From Altererythrobacter sp. TH136 (GTDB lineage Bacteria; Pseudomonadota; Alphaproteobacteria; Sphingomonadales; Sphingomonadaceae), in the NCBI RefSeq assembly GCF_007065885.1, contig NZ_CP041409.1, forward strand, positions 2,544,153 to 2,608,152: 64,000 nucleotides of DNA, read 5' to 3'. The position numbers and the translations under genes are program-made. The notes beneath the pieces are model-generated. The model was not told the origin of the DNA. It saw only the letters and a list, made by a program, of their open reading frames with translations, and did no database searches. Shown piece by piece: positions 28,495 through 37,981 of this stretch. Position 1 is the first letter of the stretch, and the number at the start of each line of letters is the position of its first letter.

Positions 28495-28596
28495 GTGATC
28501 GTCAGCCTCGATCGTGTCCAGCTGGCGATGCCGGCAGGCAGGGCAGACGCGGGGCGGCCGTTCTATGCCGAGGTGCTTGGTCTGGCGGAGCGATGA
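28495..28596 (+). pseudogene. Truncated VOC/glyoxalase-family N-terminus
   Basis: Thirty-three codons immediately after rsh encode VIVSLDRVQLAMPAGRADAG and FYAEVLGLAER, which is the first strand-helix-strand of a vicinal-oxygen-chelate protein. Families of this kind are usually over 110 residues, so this is only the beginning. The frame stops at TGA 28594-28596, overlapping the ATG of the methyltransferase-like gene, which suggests that a deletion joined the two. Confidence 0.6.
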
Positions 28597-29312
28597 GCCA
28601 GGCATTGTGGATCGCACGGCGGACCGCTGCGGTTCTCCGCCGCGAGGGCGCGGCCGGCACGATCCGCCGGATCGTCAAGCACGCGCGCATCGCGCTCGGT
28701 ATCCCGTCAAGCGAGGTACGCCGCTAGCGTCAGGCCAAGGCGCAGGCGGATCTGCGCTTCGACATGGAGCGCGGGGTCGATACCGGCGGAACGCAGAACC
28801 TGGGCGGCCTGACCATTCCTTCGCCCAATGCGTCGCTTGGCGTGGCCCACATCGCAACCGTGCCCGGTCATTTTCATCGCGCGCTCGGCTTGCTCGACAT
28901 CGACCCTAAGGGTTGCACGTTCGTCGATCTCGGCGCCGGGAAGGGCCGGGCGCTGCTGATGGCGGCGGATTATCCCTTTGCCGCGATCGTTGGCGTCGAA
29001 TTTGCGCACGAACTGCACGCGATCTGCGAGCGGAACCTCGCCCAAACCGGCGACTCGCGGATCACCTGCCTGCTCCAGGATGCCGAAGCCTTCGCCTACC
29101 CGGCGACCGATCTCGTGATCTACATGAACAACCCGTTCGATGCCCCGCTGGTGGAACGGGTTGCGCGCCGGCTCGAAGCCACCGTGCGCTCGGGCCCACG
29201 CACCGTCAGGCTGGTGTATACCAACCCGAACGCGGCGTGGGTGTTCGCGCATGACCCGTGGTTCAGCGTCGCATCGGACGAAGGCGTAGAGGTGTTCGGG
29301 CTGCGTGCTTAA
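28593..29312 (+). pseudogene. SAM-dependent methyltransferase interrupted by an in-frame amber codon
   Basis: ATG 28593 opens 44 codons (SQALWIARRTAAVLRREGAA and a basic helix) and stops at TAG 28725-28727. The same frame then continues without a break through RQAKAQADLRFDMERGVDTG, the SAM-binding motif FVDLGAGKGRALLMAA and a class I methyltransferase core to 29312. Translation could restart at ATG 28764, giving a 182-residue core with an intact SAM site, so partial function is possible. Target unknown. Confidence 0.65.
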
Positions 29313-30280
29313 CCGCTCGCGGGGGTCTGCCGGACTGGCACCGGGATATTGCATACATCCGCGCCGCCAGCCGGGGCGATGAAGAATTCGTCGCTCCGGT
29401 TCGCGCGGGCATGGGCGTACCGGGCGAAAGCGGCGCTCTGGGTGGAAAGATATTCGAAGCGCGGCTGCTCTGCCTGCGGCAGGTCGCTGGCCAGCCGGAT
29501 CGAAGCGATCGGCGTGCGCTCTTCAGGAGTGGAGTAAAACCCGAGCGCCTCGGTCCCGCGCGGCAGGGTCGAGAGGTACTCGATACCCTCGATCACCCGG
29601 CCGACGACGGCGATATTGCGATCGAGATGGCGGGGCGCATGGCCAATGACGGCGTAAAGCTCCGCGCCCGTGCCCGCGTCAGGCGACAGGTTCCGGCCGA
29701 CGCCGACGGTGCCATAGCAATGAACCGGCCAGTACCGGCCCGGCTGAGTGGGCGATTGTGCCATTGGCCATCCTGCGAGAAATCCGGCCTTGGGAGCGTA
29801 GGCATCGGTATCAAGAGGAAGGTCGGGCTGTGGCCGCTGCACGATCCCTGAAGCCTGACCGTCGACGACCGTCGTGCTCTCCATGCGCAGGGTATAGCCC
29901 TCTTCCAGGGTCTGGACTAACTCAACCGGCAGCTCCCGCGCCTTCGCCGCGTCTTCCGCGTCAGGGTCGCCCCATTGGACGACGTAATTGTCCTGCGCCC
30001 GCACGATCGCGAGACCGTCCCACCAGTGCGCCTTCGCCAGGGTGCGAATGTTCGCGGTCCACGGCTGGCTGAAGGGCGGGGCGATGAGCTGGATCACGAT
30101 TTGGCGCGGCTTGCCACGCGCATCTGCCGCCAGCGTCATCACCAGCAGGTCGGCGGGCGCGATCGGCACCCAGTCAGCGGCGGGCGCCGCCGCCACGATC
30201 TCGCCCGGTGACAGCGCGGGGGCATCAGCCGCGCCGGCGGGGGCGGCTATCAGGGCGAAGGTGGCGAAGAGCGTTCTCAT
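29309..30280 (-). CDS. Periplasmic cyclophilin-type peptidyl-prolyl isomerase
   Basis: A 323-residue exported protein with a signal peptide (RTLFATFALIAAPAGAADA). The middle matches a divergent cyclophilin domain: CYGTVGVGRNLSPDAGTG, YAVIGHAPRHLDRNIAVVG and RVIEGIEYLSTLPRG. The N-terminal part (residues 20-130) is an additional region often seen in sphingomonad homologues. ATG 30280 gives the signal peptide; an in-frame start 54 nt earlier does not. Its end overlaps the end of the methyltransferase remnant by 4 nt. Confidence 0.8.
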   Translation of the reverse strand: MRTLFATFALIAAPAGAADAPALSPGEIVAAAPAADWVPIAPADLLVMTLAADARGKPRQIVIQLIAPPFSQPWTANIRTLAKAHWWDGLAIVRAQDNYVVQWGDPDAEDAAKARELPVELVQTLEEGYTLRMESTTVVDGQASGIVQRPQPDLPLDTDAYAPKAGFLAGWPMAQSPTQPGRYWPVHCYGTVGVGRNLSPDAGTGAELYAVIGHAPRHLDRNIAVVGRVIEGIEYLSTLPRGTEALGFYSTPEERTPIASIRLASDLPQAEQPRFEYLSTQSAAFARYAHARANRSDEFFIAPAGGADVCNIPVPVRQTPASG

Positions 30281-30320
30281 GTCCGCGGTTGTGACACGTG
30301 ACCTGCAGGACGCAAAGGGT

Positions 30321-30722
30321 TCAGTCGGCTCCATCTTCCAGTGCGTGCATATCCTCGTCGCTCAGGCCGAAGTGGTGGCCGATCTCATGAATCACCACGT
30401 GCGAAATCAGGTGTTCGAGGTCCTCGCCTTCCGCGATCCATTCGTCGAGAATGGCGCCGCGGAACAGGCGCACCCGGTTGGGCATCTGGCCGCTCATCTC
30501 GATCGACTGTTCGGTCATGGCGATGCCTTCGAACAGTCCGGTGAGCATGAAGGGGTCTTCGATCCCCAATTGGGCGAGCGTCTCCGCGTCGGCGAACTCC
30601 TCTACGCTGAGCACGACATCGCCGACGTGCTCCGCAAACGGCGCCGGCAGCCGCGCGAGCGCTGCGCGGGCGATGCGCTCGAATTCGTCCGGAGAGGGCG
30701 GGGAAGCAAAGGTTCGCGTCAT
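30321..30722 (-). CDS. Zincin-like metallopeptidase (MpgE/DUF1025 type)
   Basis: A 133-residue small zincin-fold protein of the PF06262 type, with the zinc motif VIHEIGHHFGLSDEDMHALE (HEXXHxxGxxD). Function in vivo is not established for the family. It is upstream of and in the same direction as the cyclophilin gene. Confidence 0.85.
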   Translation of the reverse strand: MTRTFASPPSPDEFERIARAALARLPAPFAEHVGDVVLSVEEFADAETLAQLGIEDPFMLTGLFEGIAMTEQSIEMSGQMPNRVRLFRGAILDEWIAEGEDLEHLISHVVIHEIGHHFGLSDEDMHALEDGAD

Positions 30723-30801
30723 CGTCCCGGCCTAGCCCGCCGCGCCACGCTTGTCAGCGCCGATGCGCGCGGCTAGGGGCGCCGTTCTGTCCAGAGCATG
30801 C

Positions 30802-30892
30802 GGAGCGGTGGCCGAGTGGTCGAAGGCGCTCGCCTGGAAAGTGAGTATACGCCAAAAGCGTATCGAGGGTTCGAATCCCTCCCGCTCCGCCA
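30802..30892 (+). tRNA. tRNA-Ser (GGA)
   Basis: Acceptor stem GGAGCGG pairs with CCGCTCC, the D arm is GCCGAGTGGTCGAAGGC, the anticodon stem CTCGC/GTGAG carries loop CTGGAAA (anticodon GGA at 30836-30838), a long variable arm (ATACGC/GCGTAT) follows, and the T arm GGGTTCGAATCCC and encoded CCA complete it. The long variable arm confirms serine. Its 3' end is the attachment site of the island to the right. Confidence 0.97.
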
Positions 30893-30893
30893 C
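30867..30893 (+). repeat. Island attachment site attL (tRNA-Ser 3' end)
   Basis: A 27-bp segment from GGGTTCGAATCCC through the encoded CCA plus one C. It is repeated exactly at 47750-47776. Because the repeat contains the 3' end of the tRNA, integration leaves the tRNA gene intact. Confidence 0.85.
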
Positions 30894-31425
30894 CTAGTCC
30901 GCTAGACTTGCTCTCCGCGATGGAAGGCGCCGCAGAACGGCGCAGAACCGCGGCATTCTGCCCGTTGAAAGGGTGCTGCAGGCTCACGGTTTTGGGGCCG
31001 ACCGCTGCCTTCATCCGCGCATTCGAGGCGGCGTCTCTACGGCCTCCTGGCCGCACACCCTTTCACCGATCGACGAATTTCACCGGATGTTGTGATTTTT
31101 CGACCGTCTGTTGCGCCTTGTGGACGCGGCTGATGAGCGTTCGAAAACGGCAGGAATCCGGGGATCTTCGTGAGAATTCCGCCGCTATACGCGTCAGATA
31201 ACGCAGGTCGGGAGCAGGTGACTAGCAGGTCAACAGCAGGAGCACTGCAGGAGGCTTGCAGGCATCATGCACGAGCGTTGCAGGGCCTGCTCAGACAATA
31301 CCGAGCATCCTTCGTTGATCTTCCCATCCGAGCGGCAGCTTGCGCAAGAGCAGATCCGCCAGCTTCAATCCGGCGGGCTGCCGCCCCTCGAGAATGGCCC
31401 GCTGGAGATCTGGCGCTAGGAACGC
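30894..31425. repeat. Left-end repeat, copy A
   Basis: This 0.5-kb stretch next to the tRNA resembles 37126-37700 in the same order and orientation: CTAGTCCGC, then GGCATTCTGCC versus GGCATCCTGCC, CACGGTTTTGGGG versus GACGGTTTTGAGC, TCTACGGCCTCCTGGCCGCA versus TCTAGGGCCTCCTGGCCACA, and the recombinase tail (antisense TTCGTTGATCTTCCCATCCG in both). The first 400 bp contain no convincing gene; it is probably the non-coding end of the element, including its att flank. Confidence 0.6.
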
Positions 31426-32160
31426 GAGTTGCGTTAACTTTCGAAGGTAGGGATCGTCAACTCCGTGGGCGTGGTCGATCGAGGCACTTCTGTGGGAGAG
31501 ATCTATCCCGCGCGATGCAAGTTCAGCATGCGCCCGGCGCAAGCCGGCAATCAGAGCCCTGTCGGATCGGCTGCGGCGAGGCTTCGCGCAACCCTCGATC
31601 CTCGAGGTGCGCCCGCCAGGGGTGAGAATCCTTACGAGCGAGGTGATCCGCAACAGGCCATCTTTCGGGTGCGAAGATTGTTCGTTCATTCCGGCGGTCC
31701 ACCTCTCATGCGCAGACGAAACTAGATCGACGACGATGGTCTCGGGGTATAGTCCGACGCGGGTGACGTATGTCGTCAGTTCAGACCAACCCGCGGTGGG
31801 CCGACCTGTCCATGAGCGAAGCCGCTCGATCGGAATGCTCTCGATTTGTGGAGCCGGCACTCGCCGTAACACGCGCACGGCATCGGGATCAGAGGCTGGT
31901 ACGCGGGAAACGTGATAGAGGTAGCGCCTTTCTGCGCGGCCGCACGCATGCGTTGCGGCCATCCTGTTGCCGAGCGCATCAAACAGAATGCCGGTGAGCG
32001 GAGAGTGCGAATGCCTTCGCTCCTGGCTTCTCCTTTTCCGCTTCTCCATTTTCGGCCTGAACGGCATCGAACGTATCGCGATCAATAATCGCCGGTGTAG
32101 CCCGTGATAGCTCTTGTCCTTATGCACAATCTTGCCGACGTAGGCGCGGTTCTGCAGTGG
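31291..32160 (-). pseudogene. Large serine recombinase, C-terminal remnant
   Basis: The minus strand encodes the end of a large serine recombinase without the catalytic resolvase domain. Starting near 32160 it reads LQNRAYVGKIVHKDKSYHG, typical of the recombinase domain (RNPxYxGxI). Near 32092-32097 the frame shifts by one base; the other frame continues PAIIDRDTFDAVQAENGEAE until about 32003, where a second shift returns to SPLTGILFDALGNRMAATH (zinc-ribbon region). It ends with LAFLAPDLQRAILEGRQPAG and LPLGWEDQRRMLGIV. Missing N-terminus and two compensating frameshifts make it non-functional. Confidence 0.75.
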
Positions 32161-32350
32161 CTAATGTCGTGGTAGTCGTCAGGACCGTCGTTCCGCCATC
32201 AGCGTAAGTAGTGGTCGTGCCTGTCTGAGAGCAAGTAGTCGCCTGCGCTTGAGCAGGAGTCGAAAGCATCGCAGCGGCGACAGCGGTTGACGCGCTGCCG
32301 AGCAGCGCCAAGCGAATGGACGAGATTTCAAGTGCAATTTCCTCAGACAA
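32120..32350 (-). pseudogene. Truncated exported protein (autotransporter-like N-terminus)
   Basis: A 76-codon frame with a leader RLALLGSASTAVAAAMLSTP ending in AQAQA, a signal peptide, followed by a Thr-rich stretch (GTTTTYADGGTTVLTTTTT). This resembles the beginning of large surface proteins, but the frame runs into the recombinase remnant at about 32165 and stops. It is most likely the 5' end of a gene cut by a rearrangement. Whether a short product is made is unknown. Confidence 0.45.
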
Positions 32351-33281
32351 GCGACATCACGCAGGATCGCTTTAGCAATTCGGATCCGCGCTGCTTATGC
32401 TTTTCCTCTGTTCGAGCAATTGATTTATTTTTCAGAAGTTTTCGGCTATGGGCGGAACGTCGGTGACTTTTTTAACTTGCCCTCATGGCGGTCATTAAAC
32501 GGTCGAAGACATCGGCCTGCTTGCAAAGGAGGGCGTTGCGCTGCTGTGCCTCCGTTGTTGATCGCTTCCCAGAAGCGTGAGCGAAATCCGGTAAAAAACA
32601 CGCGGTTCCAGTTTCTGACCCCGGATCTGTGTGCGCTCTAATTAGCCACTGGGTCGGCTCGTAGGCTTACGATAGGATTGCGTGTAGGACCGAGATTAGG
32701 TGCAAACCTTCCTTCGACGCATCGGTGAACGAGCGGCAGCTTTCGGGCATTCGCCGGAAAGCCGGAATGTCCGATATTGGGCGCGCAGCCGAGCGGCCGC
32801 TCGTGAGCCGGGAGCATACTGACGAAATATGGCCCGCATTCCGCATAAGCTGTTGCTTCAACGAGGCCAGAAATTCACGCTAAAGATGGACCAGGTCCGG
32901 GGTCTGCTCGTCCATCGATGCAAACCACCTCGCAATGGCCGCCTCGAAAATCGGCCCTCCATCGGCAAGCGCGAAGAGGGTCAGTGATGACCTCAGCTTC
33001 ATTGCATCGACGTCCCCTTAAACGTAGTCGCAAATCCATCAGTGAGATCCTGAAGCGCTTCGACGCACTCACGCAGCCTGTATCCGAGGACCGGATGCAC
33101 TAGATAAGCTCTCGCTTTTTCCATCGAAGCGATACCGTACCGCTCGGCCATCGTGATGCGGCCCAGACCGCGCAGTTGGGGGAATATGAACTACATCCAG
33201 TGCCCGCGCTTCGCGCCCCGCCGGATATCCGCGAGCGCGGAACTGTAAAGCACTGAAGGACTTGGCTCGCTCGTTCACGAG
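32351..33281. other. Gene-poor decayed island segment
   Basis: No frame here has a recognisable domain, start signal or codon pattern on either strand. The base composition is mixed and AT-richer than the core genome. I read it as eroded mobile-element DNA. Confidence 0.5.
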
Positions 33282-33688
33282 ATGCTTGAGCCGCAGCAGG
33301 AGAAAGGCTGCATGAGCGCACCCCAATCCATGACCGTATTTGTGCCGCTGACGCTCCGGAAGAGGAACGGGCGTCCGAAGATCATGCCGCCGACAGAGAG
33401 GCTGCCTACGAGCAATGCGAGCGCTGACCCGCATGTTATTTGCGCGATCGCGCGCGCCTGGAGCTGGCGTCGTAAGCTTGAGAGCGGGAAGGCATCCACG
33501 CTTCTCGACAACGCAGTAGCCGAGAATGTCACTGATTGGTTTGTGAGCAGGATGGTGAGGCTCGCATATCTCTCGCCTGGCGTGCTGCAAAGCTGCTGGA
33601 GCACCGGCCGATCACGGTGTCGGTGAAGGAACTGATTACCGTCGCTGAGGTGCCTTGGGAGCGACAGGACGCAGCTGTGTTTGACTAG
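33282..33688 (+). pseudogene. Recombinase-associated HTH-like ORF remnant
   Basis: The plus strand encodes FVPLTLRKRNGRPKIMPP, then ADPHVICAIARAWSWRRKLE and FVSRMVRLAYLSPGVLQ, the pattern of the short accessory ORFs that accompany large serine recombinases (VPLxxRRRxGRK, LVKALARAxRWRRxLE, LRLxxLAPDIVEAIL). Near 33585 the frame shifts; the other frame continues KLLEHRPITVSVKELITVAE and VPWERQDAAVFD to TAG at 33686-33688. It is decayed. Orientation is opposite to the other recombinase pieces. Confidence 0.45.
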
Positions 33689-34021
33689 TTATTGGCGGCC
33701 TTGCGCCCAGTCTCAGTTATGGAAAGGTCCGCGTCGTGGCTGAAAGCTGCTGCTCGTTGAGGTCCGAGGGAATGGCAGCAACGCGCTCAAAACTGAGACA
33801 TCGAGAGCGCAGGCAGACTCATCTGAAGCTGACGTCAGTGGCTAGCCACCTCGGCAATGCAGCTTAGCCTGGTTTGAGCGGGTTTGCCGAGTGTCGGGTC
33901 CAGCGTCCTGCGCGATGCGGCCTGAATTCGATTCATGTAAAATGCTCAGCCGAACCATCGGCAATCTGTTTTTCGCTAAGGCTGGACGGTTCAACAAGAC
34001 AAACCTTGTCGGAAACTCTTA
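33689..34021. other. Spacer without identifiable genes
   Basis: Between the recombinase-associated remnant and the receiver gene I see no open frame with family features, no tRNA and no clear hairpin terminator. Confidence 0.5.
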
Positions 34022-34453
34022 TCAACTGAGTGCAGAGAAGGCCGCGACTAGCCGTTCTTCTAAATCGTCAATTGCAAAAGGCTTCTCAATGAAGTCGATC
34101 GCACCCAGTTTATGCGCTGTTGCAGCAAGCGGTATTTCCGCATGCGCTGTCATCATGATAACTGGCCAATCTATCGCGCGATCTCTAAGGTTCTGCAGCA
34201 GCTGAAATCCATCGATTTCAGGCATTCGAACATCCAGTAAAATCGGCGCTGGTTTTCGCTCTGCGATGTCTTCGAGAAATTCAGAAGGCCGCTCAAAGGA
34301 CTGCACCGTGAAGCCACCCGACTCGAGCGCAAAATGAAGTGACTTCCTGATGGCGGCGTTATCATCGACCACGTAGATGACCCGCTGGTGTCGGCCATGA
34401 TCTTCTCCCGCGCACTCCGGAGCAACATCGGCGGTGGTGCCTACGTCTTTCAT
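34022..34453 (-). CDS. Receiver-only response regulator (FixJ-like)
   Basis: A 143-residue protein consisting of one receiver domain: acidic pocket VVDDN, phospho-acceptor Asp74 in ILLDVRMPEIDG, the Thr in MMTAH and the Lys in FIEKPF. The sequence is closest in style to FixJ receivers but it ends after the receiver, with no LuxR-type DNA-binding domain. It is divergent from the histidine kinase at 34639, so it is probably its partner, acting by protein contact or as phosphate sink (inference). ATG 34453 matches the family; the frame is open further upstream. Confidence 0.85.
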   Translation of the reverse strand: MKDVGTTADVAPECAGEDHGRHQRVIYVVDDNAAIRKSLHFALESGGFTVQSFERPSEFLEDIAERKPAPILLDVRMPEIDGFQLLQNLRDRAIDWPVIMMTAHAEIPLAATAHKLGAIDFIEKPFAIDDLEERLVAAFSALS

Positions 34454-34638
34454 TTCAGAAGCCTTCGTTGACGCATATCCGCTCCACTGACAGGCTCGCG
34501 CGCACCGAGACCCAGTAAACCGCGGAGCCGACAGGTCAACTGAGCCTGAGGCCGGAACCTTAGCTGATAGCTTGGTCACGTAGACCGGCAGGCCATGGTC
34601 CGGCAAAAAGAACAGGTGATGTAGCAGGAGCATCAGGA

Positions 34639-36702
34639 GTGGCCAGGGCTAAGCATAATGACGCGTTAAAGCACTCGCCAATCCAGCGCTTGGTGTTGCC
34701 CTTGGTCGTCTTGATCCTGCTGCTCGGCTGGATAGCGCTTCTTACGCGTGTTGATTCCGAGCGGGAAAGCGCAGAGAGCGCTGCGATCACTCGTGCGAAA
34801 GATCGAGCAACCTTACTCGAGCAACACGTCGTCAAAACTCTCCAGGTGGCTTCGCTCGCAAGTCTTCATCTGGGCGACATGCATTTTGGAGCGAGCGCGG
34901 AACATCGGAAAGCTCAAACTAACACACGGTGGATCGAAGACGAAGCAATAGGTATCGCTGGCTTTTCGGGTGCCACAGTCGCAAATGCAACTGGGCAGAT
35001 CGTCGCCACTGCGGGCGGGCCAGCGCCTAGGCGTGAAGATCTCGCAGAGTTGAAGCTTGATTTAGTCGAGGGCCCCGACGTGACAATCGGCCGCCCTCAG
35101 CCTTTGGGCGAGACAGACCAGCAGTATGTCCTGGTGGTCCGTCGGATCAAGACGAACGGAAGCGTCGCAGGCTTTGTCGCGCTTTCTTTGCGCCCCGAGC
35201 AGTTTTTGAATTTTCCCATTAGAACGAGGTTTGAAGTAACTGATCTAGTCTCAGTGATCAATCTCGACGGGGTGACCTTAGCCCGCCGAGAAGGAGATCG
35301 TTTCTCCAGCGGCGAAAACGTGCGGGGAAGATTAGTGATGCGCGAGCAGCAAAGGAACCCAAACGGAACCTACAAAGGCCCAAGCTCCCTTGACGGTCAT
35401 GTACGCTATTTCAGCCACCGACGATTAGAAGATTTTCCCATTTTTGTAACCGCCGGGGTGTCTTACTCTGCTGCTTTGGTGAACGCCCAACGCAGGGCAA
35501 TGATCTATTTCATCATCATGACGGTACTAAGTGGAGCTTGTCTTCTGACAGCTTGGATTATCCAGCGGGAGGCCTCTTATCGTGAGAAGAACAGTGCAGA
35601 ACTCGCAGGGTCAAGAAAGCGCCTGCAAGAAGCTCAGCGCGTGGCGAAAATTGGCGACTGGGAGTACGATCTGTCAAGGAATTTGGTAACTTGGTCCGAC
35701 CAACTCTGTGAGATGTACGAAAGATCTTTAGAAGACGACCACCTAACCCTAGAGGATTTCGCTGCATATGTGCATCCGGATGATATATCGCAGTTTGAGA
35801 AAGATTTTCAGATTCTCTTGGGGAAAGCTGACCATCACTCTTACGAATTTCGAGTTATCCTTCCGAGCGGCAAAATCTTGTGTCGGCATATAAATGCCAT
35901 AGCGACGACCGACGAGGCAGGACAGATTATCAGCCTCTATGGCACCGACCAAGACGTGACACACCTGCAGCTGCTCCGCGAGCTCGAGAACCACGTCGCG
36001 CACTTAGACAGGCAAGGGGCGATGAGCATGATGGCCGGAACTCTTGCGCACGAGCTAAACCAGCCGCTCACGGCAGCGTCGAATTACCTTACGGGATCTT
36101 TGCGAAACGCAGAGAAAGCGAACGAGTACCAAGGCAAAACAGTTCTCCCCGGAATGAAGCTCGCGTTAGACCAAATCCACGATGCGGCAGAAATCATTCG
36201 TCGGGTCCGCAGAATGGTACAAGTCGAGGATCGTGAAACGAAAATTGCGTCGCTGCGTGCTTGCGTTTCCGATGCTGTCGCCCTGTTGCAGGCGTCAGGG
36301 TATTCCGAGGCTAAGGAGATTCAGATTAAGGTAGATCCTGATACCCCTGAGGCATTGATCGCGCCGATTCAGCTGCAACAAGTGTTAGTCAATCTCCTCA
36401 AGAATGCTCTTGAGGCGGTTCACAACGACGTGCCCGCAGTGTCAGTGCGGGCCAGTTGCACTGACCAGAAGATGCTCAGGATCGAGGTTTGGGACAACGG
36501 ACCTGGATTTCCAGCAACTGCATCTGACGTATTCTCAGCGTTCTATAGTGAGAAATCGTCGGGCACGGGGCTTGGCCTGTCGATCAGTCGGACGATCATC
36601 GAATACCACAGCGGAAAAATATATGTCGGAGAGTCGGGACCCGGAAAGACAGTAATTGTTATTTTGCTTCCAATGGCCCCCCCCGACGCCGAGGCAGCTT
36701 AG
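34639..36702 (+). CDS. Membrane sensor histidine kinase with PAS domain (FixL/DctB-like)
   Basis: A 687-residue kinase. A transmembrane helix near residues 18-36, a periplasmic region of about 250 residues (Cache/PDC-like), a second helix near 287-309, a cytosolic PAS domain (about 325-445; GDWEYDLSRNLVTWSDQLCE), then the phospho-acceptor His near residue 472 in AGTLAHELNQPLTAASNYL and an ATPase domain (LVNLLKNALEA, GTGLGLSISRTI). GTG 34639 lies 8 nt after AGGAG. The signal bound outside is unknown. It is less GC-rich than core genes, consistent with island DNA. Confidence 0.9.
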   Translation: MARAKHNDALKHSPIQRLVLPLVVLILLLGWIALLTRVDSERESAESAAITRAKDRATLLEQHVVKTLQVASLASLHLGDMHFGASAEHRKAQTNTRWIEDEAIGIAGFSGATVANATGQIVATAGGPAPRREDLAELKLDLVEGPDVTIGRPQPLGETDQQYVLVVRRIKTNGSVAGFVALSLRPEQFLNFPIRTRFEVTDLVSVINLDGVTLARREGDRFSSGENVRGRLVMREQQRNPNGTYKGPSSLDGHVRYFSHRRLEDFPIFVTAGVSYSAALVNAQRRAMIYFIIMTVLSGACLLTAWIIQREASYREKNSAELAGSRKRLQEAQRVAKIGDWEYDLSRNLVTWSDQLCEMYERSLEDDHLTLEDFAAYVHPDDISQFEKDFQILLGKADHHSYEFRVILPSGKILCRHINAIATTDEAGQIISLYGTDQDVTHLQLLRELENHVAHLDRQGAMSMMAGTLAHELNQPLTAASNYLTGSLRNAEKANEYQGKTVLPGMKLALDQIHDAAEIIRRVRRMVQVEDRETKIASLRACVSDAVALLQASGYSEAKEIQIKVDPDTPEALIAPIQLQQVLVNLLKNALEAVHNDVPAVSVRASCTDQKMLRIEVWDNGPGFPATASDVFSAFYSEKSSGTGLGLSISRTIIEYHSGKIYVGESGPGKTVIVILLPMAPPDAEAA

Positions 36703-37125
36703 CAGTCCGCACGGCGCCGCGTTCGTTGACGAAGCAGATAGTTCGCTTCGAGCCCCGTTGATTTCGTTGATGCAGCGGTCAAAGAAGCCCCTGAACATTG
36801 GCTTCAGCCAGCAGCCGTGCGGAAACGCGCTCAATCGATATACGAGTTCCTGAAATACGACTGCTGGGGCTGACAGCTTCGCGTCAATGTCTGCTTAGTA
36901 CACTTCCGCACCCTAAAGCCGAATGTCCAACTTCGGCCCAAGAGCTGCCGGTCAGCTGAAAGGTAGGTTTCGCCTCATCCGTTGCGGATTGGTTCGGCCA
37001 TGCGAACAAATTGAGCTGCCGATCAAATAGGGGAGGGAAGCCAGACACTGTTCTGCTCCCGTTCGCGCACTTACTCGCACGGTTGCGAAGAAAAAGCTCT
37101 TTCATAGGTGCTCTCTCTGCCCCCT
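36703..37125. other. Spacer at the internal island junction
   Basis: No supported gene on either strand between the kinase stop and copy B of the left-end repeat. The last 25 bases resemble a degraded tRNA-Ser 3' end (see next entry). Confidence 0.45.
37103..37125 (+). repeat. Possible degenerate internal attachment site
   Basis: The bases just before copy B (GGTGCTCTCTCTGCCCCCT) line up loosely with the tRNA-Ser 3' end that precedes CTAGTCCGC in copy A. Roughly half of the positions agree, so this is suggestive only. Its position is where an att site between two tandem elements would be expected. Confidence 0.3.
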
Positions 37126-37700
37126 CTAGTCCGCAAGCGCTGCTCCGTTCCATGGAGGGCGCGGCTTTAATTGGCGCGGAACTGCGGCATCCTGCCATCT
37201 GAATGGAGAAGCGGGGGACGGTTTTGAGCTCGATCGGTGCCTTCTTCTCTGCATTTGACGCCTCGTCTCTAGGGCCTCCTGGCCACACACCGTTCCACGG
37301 ATCACCAACTTCACCTACTCCGGTGATTTCCGGCCGTCGCTGGCCTTTCCGTCGAAGCTAACAAGGGTCTGAACGGGCACAAATGCGGGGTTCTCCAAAA
37401 TATCTGATGCCGCATGCGCAAAAACGATGCAGGTCTGGAGCAGGTGAATAACAGGGAGATGGCAGGTGATATTGCTGGACACATGCAGGTATTCTGCTGG
37501 AGTGTTGCAGCGCCAACTCAGCCAATATCGAGCGGCCTTCGTTGATCTTCCCATCCGAACGGAAGCTTGCGCTGGAACATGTCCGACAGCTTCAATCCAA
37601 CGGGCTACCGGCACAGTCCGAGGGAGCCGATGCAGATCTCGAACGGCCCTAGACTGGGTGGGGAGCAAAGTCAGCGCCTTGTTCGATAGCACTTTGGCCA
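37126..37700. repeat. Left-end repeat, copy B
   Basis: Diverged copy of 30894-31425, starting with the same CTAGTCCGC and keeping the same order of conserved blocks, offset by about 6.2 kb. Shared blocks include GGCCTCCTGGCC followed by ACACC, and TTCGTTGATCTTCCCATCCG near the recombinase tail. It marks the left end of a second element. Confidence 0.6.
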
Positions 37701-37730
37701 CAAACTTCGAACTGCTGTTAGTATAAGATG
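37530..37730 (-). pseudogene. Second large serine recombinase C-terminal remnant
   Basis: On the minus strand a short degenerate tail reads PVGLKLSDMFQRKLPFGWED then QRRPLDIG, matching PAGLKLADLLLRKLPLGWED plus QRRMLGIV of the first remnant. Upstream, KFVAKVLSNKALTLLPTQ still resembles the helix-turn-helix part but the frame is broken by a TAG and indels. It is the homologous decayed integrase end of the second element. Confidence 0.5.
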
Positions 37731-37981
37731 GGTGGATAATTGATCAAACATTTCGAGCTTAGTAAGTACCCCTGGCTTTGCGCACCGATCGTGCAATGCG
37801 ACTCCGTTATGGGGCAACAGTCGCTCGTACATCGGGCCTGAGCCCTCAAAAACTCAACGATTCTTGCCGGCGAATTTTAAGGGGTGATCTCGATTTCAGC
37901 GGTTTCCACAAACGGGTAAGTCATCGCGCAGCACGGCTAATCCGGACAAGCCAAACCGGGCCGAATTTTTCCATATAACCG

